From contig CM026404.1 in assembly GCA_014843695.1 (NCBI GenBank), positions 2,099,457 to 2,163,456 on the forward strand: a stretch of DNA of 64,000 nucleotides, written 5' to 3'. The position numbers and the translations under genes were made by a program. Shown here one piece after another: positions 31,212 through 42,000 of the stretch. Source of the stretch: Archivesica marissinica. Lineage: Eukaryota; Mollusca; Bivalvia; Venerida; Vesicomyidae. The first letter of the stretch is position 1, and the number at the start of each line of letters is the position of its first letter. A model generated the notes under the pieces. That model worked only from the letters and a program-made list of their open reading frames with translations, had not been told where the DNA came from and did not search any database.

Positions 31212-31748
31212 TTACAATGTTGTTGTACATCGTTTAGCATCGTCAGCAAAAAGCAACATGAATATTCTAATTTCATCTATTGTCAAAATTACATCTATAT
31301 CGGAATTAATATATTGTATAATATCATTGATGAAAAATAAAAACATCAAGCTGGAGCTCGGATCACCTTGTTTGACCCCGATATTTGAATCGAACATTTC
31401 TGAAGTGGAATTATACCTAACACATGCTCTAACAGTACTATACATGGCTTTTATGGCATTTATTATTCTTATACTAACCTTTCCGTTTATAAGTTTTTGC
31501 CATAGTAAAGTTCTGTCTAAGTTATCGTATGCCTTTTCTAGGTCTAGAAAGGCACAGTACACTTTATTCTTACTATTTAATAATTTTGCAATGATGGCAT
31601 ATAAATTAAAGATACAATCCGTTGTGGGGTTTCCTTTCTGGAACACAAATTGGTTAGGCAAGATTTTATTGTGTTTCTCTGACCATTTGGTTAGGCGACT
31701 GAGTAAAATTTGTGAATAAAGTTTATAGATCATGTACAATTTTGACAA
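31212..31748 (-). pseudogene. LINE reverse transcriptase fragment
   Basis: A 178-codon minus-strand frame with RT motifs in order: LPNQFVFQKGNPTTDCIFNL, FLDLEKAYDNLDRTLLWQKL (motif A), GVKQGDPSSSLMFLFF (B), LLFADDA (C, the FADD catalytic box). No endonuclease or ORF1 adjoins. Open through motif C, then lost. The plus-strand ORF at 31258-31719 is its shadow. Confidence 0.88.
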
Positions 31749-31749
31749 T

Positions 31750-32775
31750 AACTACATAATTTACTACAGTAAAGTCTGTGATAATTCAAAAGTTTAGACT
31801 AATGAAATATAGGGATTTTCTAGGGAAGTGGTATGACCGATATTTTTCAAGAACAACATAAGCAATACATATACCATATATAAAACACTTACGTGACAAT
31901 ATTCTAAATAACGTGACAATATTCTAAATAACAATACTCCTTTATATTATATTTACACAATTCACACTTTGCACATACATATTTACTCTTAGTTTAACAC
32001 TTAAAAACACATTTAAAATCACTTCTGCTTTTATTCCATTCCAATCACTTACACTTTTATTCCATTCTAATCACTTCTATTCCATTCTAATCACTTCCCC
32101 TTCTATTCCATTCCAATCACTTCTGCTTCTATTCCATATAATCACTCCCACTTCTATTCCATATAATCACTCCCACTTCCAGTCCATTCAGTTCCGCTTT
32201 CATTCCATTTCAATCACTTCCACTTTCATTCCAGTCTGTCTAGGGTACCCTGTATCTCCTGGCGCGCCGTTTGAATCCGTAATCAGACCTGTACTTCTGC
32301 CGACTCTGGAATCCCTGGAAGTTCCTCGACGTCACCGAGGTTTATATTTTACTAAACTTGGTTCTTTCCAAACATTTATACTCTTTCAGAGATAGGGACA
32401 AAAAGCCTGTAATAAAAAGAATATAGACATAAACATTCTTTCCAAATAATTGTACCTCATTACACAATTCAATCATTGCAAATATATATATTTACAGCTT
32501 AAAATAAGAATATAAAAACCACACATTACCAGAGGCTTGATGGCAGTCGCTAATTATTTTGTTTAATAGAGTTTATTTTAGGATATGTTTTACCTATCCT
32601 GTTGACTAGTAGAGAAGAAGTGTTAGAGAAATGCAACCATTCAGCAGGAAGTGCACATAATTAGTTATGTCATTCACACATATGACCTGATCATCACTCA
32701 CCCATATTATTATAGACACAATAGTAATGCAGAATACAATAACATGATATGGACCATACTATATAATTATAATAT
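31750..32775. other. Intergenic, low complexity in part
   Basis: No gene. From about 32020 to 32240 there is an irregular repeat of ctattccattccaatcactt-like units. A small direct repeat (acgtgacaatattctaaata) is at about 31893. Confidence 0.6.
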
Positions 32776-33014
32776 ATCGCAGGTTCGATCCCCCGTCTGA
32801 CCATAATAAAATTAACAGTCTTTCAGATGGGAAGTTAAACCAAGGTCTCGTGTCGGTGCTTTACACCGTGCACGTAAAAGAACCAGAGGAGATTCTGGAA
32901 TGGGTCTCTGTCTGTATCATGCACTATCCTCCAAAATATAAAATAACTAATCTCTTCAGGAGGCGTCGCTCATAAGGGCAACCGGTAGCGACGATAAATA
33001 AACGTAAAAACACA
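32776..33014 (+). mobile_element. SINE family A, 5'-truncated
   Basis: Starts at the B-box (gcaggttcgatccccc) and runs through the family A central block to the tail cgacgataaataaacgtaaa. Confidence 0.88.
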
Positions 33015-33229
33015 CAGACAAGTGATTGTATTAGGCCATGTAGAGAAAACTATTGTATAGTATTCTTGCAGCGGGGTTATGAAATATATTTATGTACCAT
33101 CAATAATTATTTAATATAATTAAATATGACCTGGGTTACACATCAATAGAGTGTTTAAATACTTCTGCTATTAACTGAGCATTTGGAGTTATTTTGGGAA
33201 TAAACAGCTTGCTTACCTTCTGATTCTGT

Positions 33230-33640
33230 TATCAATCTATCCAATTCATCATTCTGAATCAATGGGATGTTAGTATTTGGAGTTTGTGGTGTATTTCAAC
33301 CGAATAAATCTTTAAAGTGTGTATGTAGCTCCGATGCAGTGAATATCTGAAGATGGTTTGTATGTTTTATTCTGGGTTTTGATAGTTTTCCAAAATTTGG
33401 TTCCGTTCTTTTTCTAGATATATTTTCGTCTTTTTAAAAAAAAATTATTATATAGTTTCTATTTTTTTAAGAATAAAAGTTTATTTAATTCACATTTATT
33501 TCTAATAAACTGATTTCTTGCTTTAATAAATTCGTGTCGTTTTACATCACATTGCCAATTAAACCATTTCTTTTTCTTAAACTTGTTATTTCTGTTATTT
33601 TTATTATTACTATTATTATGTTCAATAGCTGTTGCTTACT
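33230..33640 (-). pseudogene. LINE linker fragment
   Basis: Minus-strand reading gives KKKWFNWQCDVKRHEFIKAR, then FWKTIKTQNKTYKP in a neighbouring frame, typical of the stretch between endonuclease and RT. It may once have joined the RT fragment at 31212-31748, with the SINE and other sequence inserted between them. Confidence 0.6.
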
Positions 33641-34457
33641 CGACCTTTTTTTATGTTAACTATTCTACATTAGGGCCACTTGACCACCTACTTTCAATAT
33701 GTTGTGACTATGAACGTGCCTGTATTGAGAACTGATTGTATGGGGACGGAGATATGTTCCTTATTTCACTGGCCACTAGTGATAGGCTGGTGATGTTTAT
33801 ATTTGGACAATTTATGTCACTTTGATGTATTATGGTTCTCTATCCATCCCGATCTACGCCTTTGTTGCCTTATGGTTGTTGAAGTAACCTATGAACAAAA
33901 CAACTACACTAAACAACTATAGAGTGCAGCTACATGGCTGATTTACCGAATCCAATTTAACTACGGAACCGTATACCTGTCATGTGAAACAGAGAGCAAT
34001 GATTTACACGTATAATCCAGAAACAACACATATCCGAATGACTTCTTAAACCTGCGATACCCGGATTACCAGTCCAGTATGGGTTTTAATGTTGTCCATA
34101 TATAGTTGATAGTTAACAAGTCAAAGACAAATTAACAAGTCCTGTAGCAGATTTATTGTGGCTAGCATTATGCCACTAAATGATACATTGTATTAACAGT
34201 ATGCTACTAAAGGTTGACAACTCTTCTAAGACATGTTATAGATAATAATACCAGATAACATCTGCTTAAGAAAATGCATTAGTGATCTCCTTTTTATAAA
34301 ATATAATGTAAAAGTCACCATTATACAAAGAAACTAAATGATTGAAATTATAGGAATAAAATAAAACAATGATTATGTAACTAAAGAATTTGATTGAAAT
34401 TCTGACCGTTACATATATATGTACTGTACATTATGAATGAATAAATATGTTTAAACC
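33640..34457. other. Intergenic, no gene seen
   Basis: AT-rich. It contains only a 30-40 base scrap of the family A SINE head at about 34046-34085. Confidence 0.6.
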
Positions 34458-34563
34458 AAGTCTTCGCTGGTTCTTTTAGTGCCCAGCTTAGGCACCGACA
34501 CGAGACCTCGTCCGAAAGACTTATTATTAGGGTCAGACGTGGATCAAACCTACAATATCTAAC
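34458..34563 (-). repeat. SINE family A fragment
   Basis: Minus strand: ataataagtctttcggacga ggtctcgtgtcggtgcctaag and aagaaccagcgaaga. Old and degraded. Confidence 0.65.
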
Positions 34564-34987
34564 CAGGATCCTTTTGATTGATTATCTAACTTACCAGTTG
34601 GTCATGGTACCCAGTTTATCGTGTGTTCTTCTATGAATGCATTGGACGCTTGCTTAGGATCGCTGTCCTGTTGAAAATTGTGTGCTGTAGGCAATATATA
34701 CTAATATCAATGTTGTGTTACATTCATACGTACAGTGGGCCTTGGAATTTACCTTACATATTTGTAAAAGCAACATTTCCAGTCTAAGCAACGTGGAGGA
34801 CACTCATATGTAGCCACACTCATACACACACATTCCAGATTCCCAATCGGTTGTTTTATTATATATTTTACCTCTATTAAGCAGCCACCTGTGTTAAGCA
34901 GCCACTTTCTCTGACTCCCTTGGCTGGCTGCTTAAGACAGGTTTGACTGTATATCAACAGACCAGCTTGAAATCATATATGTGAAGT

Positions 34988-35351
34988 CTAAATTGACTAA
35001 TATTAGTTTGGTATTAATTATGCATTTTCAAATGAGACTTTCAATTCTCAGTGCTTGGGAAAAAATTGTTGAACATGTGAGAATTGAAAGTTCCGGAGAG
35101 GGACGTATCTAAAGTGACCTACGGGCATCAAATGAAGTGGTGTGGTGATATATATATATATATCACAATTGACTAGCATGAAAACATTATGTCAAGTCTA
35201 AATTTACCAACATTAGCTCGGTATTATGCATTTTCGGATTGAACTTTCAATTCTCACGGCCTGGGGAAAAATGTTGAAGCTGTGAGAATTGAAAGTTCCG
35301 GCCAGGGACCTATCTAAAGTGACCCACAGGCATCATATGAAGTGGTGAGAT
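34988..35351. repeat. Tandem duplication carrying a long hairpin, upstream of TMEM42
   Basis: Two diverged copies (34988-35150 and 35196-35351). Each has ctttcaattctcac-type and gtgagaattgaaag-type arms, forming a stem of 14 bp in copy 1 and 17 bp in copy 2, with a loop of about 25 bases. Copies are separated by a TA-repeat. They end about 530 bp before the TMEM42 start. Confidence 0.8.
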
Positions 35352-35439
35352 ATCTGTCTCTCATCAGTACAAATTTAATCACGGTATTAACCCTCATCCT
35401 GCTGAATAGAATTGAAAACTGAACGAATGTGGAAACAAC

Positions 35440-35640
35440 ATTGATCTAGATCAGCCCATACAACGCCACGTCTGATCATGATCTATGTTGTTTGCTATGC
35501 AATCAAGTATTTTAGCTCCACTATCCCAATAGCAAACACCATAGAGCCTGACCAGACGGCAAGTTCTGTGCTGCCTGATCTTGTTCTATGCTGTTGACAA
35601 GAATTTATTCGCTATTAGCGAGATTCAGGATAAGTTTTAC
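35440..35640 (-). repeat. Foldback repeat, partner of 42530-42740
   Basis: Contains imperfect inverted halves around gatcatgatctatgttgttt gctat and atagcaaacaccatagagcc. The reverse complement resembles 42530-42740. Of a MITE type I associate with clam genomes. Confidence 0.7.
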
Positions 35641-35884
35641 ATGAAGCTGCTTCGAGCATTATTGTAATGAACTCTAGCACTATTGTTAATTTGCATCTGT
35701 CCGTCTAGAAACTAAGTTATTAGTATGCAGTTGTGATACGCTCAATGTGGCAACTGTATTAGGTGATATACCCGAGTACGATCGGCCCTCTTGTGAAAGA
35801 AATTATTATAATTATACCATATATTAATACTTCATAAGCTGATACATAATACATGCATATTATAGTTTTCAGTTTGTGCTGACA

Positions 35885-36055
35885 ATGTTAGACCAGCATA
35901 CCTGGGGATTATGTATGGCTGTAGGGGCGGGAACAATGGCAGCTCTTGCATCCTTGTCAGCAAAGTTTGCAGTAACAGCACAGTTTGTTCATGATGTGTG
36001 TTTGACATTCACCAGCAACTTCTGGGGTGTAGAGATGAGCATTATCTGTGATTCA
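35885..36055 (+). CDS. TMEM42: TMEM42 exon 1
   Basis: Fifty-seven codons from ATG to donor GTGAGTATG. It carries the first membrane segment and SAKFAVTAQ, matching the ASAKLAF region of vertebrate TMEM42. Confidence 0.9.
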
Positions 36056-39000
36056 GTGAGTATGTCTTGTCAGTCAGAGTTAGGGTCTGGGCTCGATGTG
36101 AGGATCTCAGTCAGAGTTAGGGTCTGGGCTCGATGTGAGGATCTCGGTCAAAGCTAGGTCTGGGCTCGATGTGAGGATCTCAGTCAGAGCTAGGGTCTGG
36201 GCTCGATGTGAGGATCTTGGTCAAAGCTAGGTCTGGGCTCGATGTGAGGATCTCAGTCAGAGCTAGTGTCTGGGCTTGATGTGAGGATCTCAGTCAGAGC
36301 TAGGGTCTGGGCTCGATGTGAGGATCTCAGTCAAAGCTAGGGTCTAGGCTCGATGTGAGGATCTCAGTCAGAGTTAGGGTCTGGGCTCGATGTGAGGATC
36401 TCAGTCAGAGCTAGTATCTGGGCTTGATGTGAGGATCTCAGTCAGAGCTAGTGCCTGGGCCCGATGTGAGGATCTCAGTCAGAGCTAGTGTCTGGGCCCG
36501 ATGTGAGGTTCTCAGTCAGAGCTAGTGTCTGGGCCCGATGTGAGGATCTCAGTCAGAGCTAGTGTCTGGGCCTGATGTGAGGTTCTCAGTCAGAGCCAGG
36601 GTCTGGGCTCGATGTGNNNNNNNNNNNNNNNNNNNNNNNNNNNNNNNNNNNNNNNNNNNNNNNNNNNNNNNNNNNNNNNNNNNNNNNNNNNNNNNNNNNN
36701 NNNNNNNNNNNNNNNNNNNNNNNNNNNNNNNNNNNNNNNNNNNNNNNNNNNNNNNNNNNNNNNNNNNNNNNNNNNNNNNNNNNNNNNNNNNNNNNNNNNN
36801 NNNNNNNNNNNNNNNNNNNNNNNNNNNNNNNNNNNNNNNNNNNNNNNNNNNNNNNNNNNNNNNNNNNNNNNNNNNNNNNNNNNNNNNNNNNNNNNNNNNN
36901 NNNNNNNNNNNNNNNNNNNNNNNNNNNNNNNNNNNNNNNNNNNNNNNNNNNNNNNNNNNNNNNNNNNNNNNNNNNNNNNNNNNNNNNNNNNNNNNNNNNN
37001 NNNNNNNNNNNNNNNNNNNNNNNNNNNNNNNNNNNNNNNNNNNNNNNNNNNNNNNNNNNNNNNNNNNNNNNNNNNNNNNNNNNNNNNNNNNNNNNNNNNN
37101 NNNNNNNNNNNNNNNNNNNNNNNNNNNNNNNNNNNNNNNNNNNNNNNNNNNNNNNNNNNNNNNNNNNNNNNNNNNNNNNNNNNNNNNNNNNNNNNNNNNN
37201 NNNNNNNNNNNNNNNNNNNNNNNNNNNNNNNNNNNNNNNNNNNNNNNNNNNNNNNNNNNNNNNNNNNNNNNNNNNNNNNNNNNNNNNNNNNNNNNNNNNN
37301 NNNNNNNNNNNNNNNNNNNNNNNNNNNNNNNNNNNNNNNNNNNNNNNNNNNNNNNNNNNNNNNNNNNNNNNNNNNNNNNNNNNNNNNNNNNNNNNNNNNN
37401 NNNNNNNNNNNNNNNNNNNNNNNNNNNNNNNNNNNNNNNNNNNNNNNNNNNNNNNNNNNNNNNNNNNNNNNNNNNNNNNNNNNNNNNNNNNNNNNNNNNN
37501 NNNNNNNNNNNNNNNNNNNNNNNNNNNNNNNNNNNNNNNNNNNNNNNNNNNNNNNNNNNNNNNNNNNNNNNNNNNNNNNNNNNNNNNNNNNNNNNNNNNN
37601 NNNNNNNNNNNNNNNNTGAGGATCTCAGTCAGAGCTAGTATCTGGGCTTGATGTGAGGATCTCAGTCAGAGCTAGTGCCTGGGCCCGATGTGAGGATCTC
37701 AGTCAGAGCTAGTGTCTGGGCCCGATGTGAGGTTCTCAGTCAGAGCTAGTGTCTGGGCCCGATGTGAGGATCTCAGTCAGAGCTAGTGTCTGGGCCTGAT
37801 GTGAGGTTCTCAGTCAGAGCCAGGGTCTGGGCTCGATGTGAGGTTCTCAGTCAGAGCTAGGGTCTGGGCTCGATATGAGGATCTCAGTCAGAGCTAGGTC
37901 TGGGCTCGATGTTAGGATATCAGTCATAGCTAGGATCTGGGCTCGATGTTAGGATATCAGTCATAGCTAGGGTCTGGGCTCGATGTGAGGATCTCAGTCA
38001 AAGCTAGGTCTGGGCTCGATGTGAGGATCTCAGTCAGAGTTAGGGTCTGGGCTCGATGTGAGGATCTCAGTCAGAGCTAGGATCTGAGCTCGATGTTAGG
38101 ATATCAGTCAGAGCTAGGGTCTGGGCTCGATATCATGGTCTCGGTCAGATCTAGGGTCTGGGCTCGATGTTAGGATATCCGTGAGAGCTAGGGTCTGGGC
38201 TCGATGTGATGGTCTCAGTTACAGCTAGTGTCTGGGCTCTATGTGAGGTTCTCAGTCAGAGTTAGTATCTGGGTTTGATGTGAGTACCTCGATCAGAGTT
38301 AGTATCTGGACTTGATGTGAGTACCTCGATCAGAGTTAGTATCTGGACTTGATGTGAGTACCTCGATCAGAGTTAGTATCTGGACTCGATGTGAGTACCT
38401 CGATCAGAGTTAGTATCTGGGCTTGATGTGAGTACCTCGATCAGAGTTAGTATCTGGACTTGATGTGAGTACCTCGGTCAGAGTTAGTATCTGGACTTGA
38501 TGTGAGTACCTCGGTCAGAGTTAGTATCTGGACTTGATGTGAGTACCTCGGTCAGAGTTAGTATCTGGACTTGATGTGAGTACCTCGGTCAGAGTTAGTA
38601 TCTGGGCTCTATGTGAGGATCTCGGTCAGAGTTAGTATCTGGGCTCTATGTGAGGATCTCAGTCAGAGCTAGTATCTGGGCTCTATGTGAGGATCTCGGT
38701 CAGAGCTAGGGAAGAGACAATTGAGTTTGGCTGTCCATCCTACAGCAGGTCTTGCTTGCATGCAAGAACAATTTTATTATTATTTTTTATTATAGGTATT
38801 TTAGATTATACAATGCTTTAAATATTTCACGAATGTATGCCTTTATTACATGTATTTTCTGATTACAGGTGTATGTTTAAGCGTTAAATATTTAATTTTA
38901 TGCCTTGTATTAGTGTAGTTTGTAAATTGCTTTGCACTAATGTTAATATAATATATTGGAAAAAAGTCATGTTTACCTTATAATCCATCTTTGGTGTGAA

Positions 39001-42000
39001 CATTTAGGTAAACCAAGTGCCTGTAATAATATCTGTGTTACTGTACAGTTGCCGTAACGTGTGTTACTGTACAGTTGCCATAACGTGTGTTACTGTACAG
39101 TTGCCATAACCTGTGTTACTGTACAGTTGCCATAACCTGTGTTACTGTACAGTTGCCGTAACCTGTGTTACTGTACAGTTGCAGTAACGTGTTACTGTAC
39201 AGTTGCCGTAACGTGTGTTACTGTACAGTTGCCATAACCTGTGTTACTGTACAGTTGCCGTAACCTGTGTTACTGTACAGTTGCCGTAACATGTGTTACT
39301 GTACAGTTGCCGTAACGTGTATTTCGTGTTTAGGTGTAGCATGTTATGCTTGTATTCAATGCTATTGTGGAGCGTCCGTGGTGTAATAGATTCGAATTTC
39401 CTGTCCGCCTGTGTCAAGACACTTAAATCTACATCGTCTCTTCTCTCCTCATGGCGTTGAATCACATATGAAATGAGGACTTGAGAGCGACTACATTTAA
39501 TCTAATGTTGTAAAAATTAGTTTTGCAATCGGGTTAAAATAAATTTGTGTAATTTTTTGGAGACATTATTTACCAAGACCCTGTAATATTGTCTCTGTTA
39601 CAGGTTCATTACATATTACGAGGTATTTGTGTAGGTGGTATGTTTGTCTTCAATGCTCTGATGTGGACATTTCATACAAAGGCCCTGCAATATTGTCCAT
39701 CAACTGTGGAGGCTACAATCACAAATACAGGTGCAAACTTCCTCGTATCGGTAGGTCACCATTTTATTATTTTCCAAATTTCTTTTTAATGTATCAATAA
39801 ATGACGGTAATGCTATATTTGTTGAGAAATATTCTACATTCCCAGTACTTCCACAATGCAAATTATATCTACTTGGAAATCCTTGTTAATGTTGACTATG
39901 TAGTCAATTTTATTAACATTTTCAAAATGTAAAATATAAATTCAGCATCATTCGATTTATATATTCTTCCACTGAATAGCAATCTCGCACCACCATTGTT
40001 CTACAATTGAAATGAGGGACTTCCATGACCAGACAATAGACTAGCAATCATTTAGCACTTCACCATTGTGGGTTCAAGTTTGACTAGCATTTGATTGTTT
40101 TAAGTGAAGAAGCTATGGAGCTGGCTTGCTGAATGCTTGTGGTTGTACCTTAGGTGCCCATCTGTGGCTGAAGAAATGTTGAGAGGGCATATGAAGTCTT
40201 AGTTGAGAGGGCATATGAAGTCTTCCTGTGCCATTATATACAGAGCTAACGGTTTCTGGTACATCTTTGAGATAGTGAGAAGATATACGAGGGAGAAGTT
40301 TGTTGACCAGGCCATGGGTGCTCTATATAGTCTATATATGAAACTACATGACGATGATGTATTTCTCCTAAGTCACTCTCTCGCTCCTAACCTGATCATA
40401 TGAACTTACTTGTAGTTCCAACCCTGATCATATGAACTTACTTGTAGTTCCAACCCTGATCATATGAACTTGCATGTAGTTCCAACCCTGATCATGTGAA
40501 CTTACTTGTAGTTCCAACCCTGATCATATGAACTTGCATGTAGTTCCAACCCTGATCATATGAACTTGCATGTAGTTCCAACCCTGATCATATGAATGTG
40601 CATGTAGTTCCAAACCTGATCATATGAACTTGCATGTAGTTCCAACCCTGATCATATGAACTTGCATGTAGTTCCAACCCTGATCATATGAACTTACTTG
40701 TAGCAGTTACTTAGAAAAGTTATGTGTTTCCTATTAGCTATGTGCCTCTGTGACCGAGTGATTACAGTCATTAACTTCAAATCATTGGCTCACCATTGTA
40801 TGTTTGAATCCCACTGGGGGCTGTCAAATTACTTAATGTGAGGAAGCTATCAAAGTGGCTTGTGCGAGGTCGTGTGCATGAAATACTACTCCGAGTGGCA
40901 CCCGGGGTCTTCCTTAACCAGTAATGGGTCTTCCTTAACCAATAATGGGTCTTCCTTTACCAATAATGGGTCTTCCTTTACCAATAATAAGTTGGAGAGT
41001 TGCTGTTTGGCCTAACTTGTTGGTGCGTCTTTAAAACACCCAAAGCCAACCCAATTGTGCCTAGTAGTAGTTTACTATAATGGTATGTGTCCTATATATA
41101 CATGTACAACATATATAATAATAATACTATAATGGTATGTGTCCTATATATACATGTACAACATATATAATAATAATACTATAATGGTATGTGTCCTATA
41201 TATACATGTACAACATATATAATAATAATACTATAATGGTATGTGTCCTATATATACATGTACAACATATATAATAATAATACTATAATGGTATGTGTCC
41301 TATATATACATGTACAACATATATAATAATAATACTATAATGGTATGTGTCCTATATATACATGTACAACATATATAATAATAATACTATAATGGTATGT
41401 GTCCTATATATACATGTACAACATATATAATATAATGCTATAATGGTATGTGTCCTATATATACATGTCATATATTAATACTATAATGGTTTGGTATATT
41501 TTCATGTACAACTTATATATAATAATACTATAATGGTTTGGTATATTTTCAGGCTGTGATAGGCTTTGGTATATTTTCAGGCTTTGATAGGGTTTGGTAT
41601 ATTTTCAGGCTGTGATAGGGTTTGGTATATTTTCAGGCTGTGATAGGGTTTGGTATATTTTCAGGCTTTGATAGGGTTTGGTATATTTTCAGGCTGTGAT
41701 AGGGTTTGCTATATTTGGTGAGAGTTTGTCCATACTGTGGTGGCTTGGTTCATGTTTAATATTAGGTGGATTGATACTGATTCATAAAGGTATATTTAAA
41801 TCACGTAACTAACATTTTATTATTAAATATATATCTACCAATATGTTTAACAGTGTGAGGTTAATATATTTTGTATACATATTTACTGTGGTGGTAATGT
41901 ATAAACGTTATTTATTTTGGGAAACAAGCTTTAAATACTTAATTAATCACTGTCGTTGGCGCAGATGAAAGCATATAATTATGCATTCATTCGTGTAGGA

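Noticed and set aside
36562..37651. ORFs of more than 330 codons
   Set aside because: They are drawn across a run of N.
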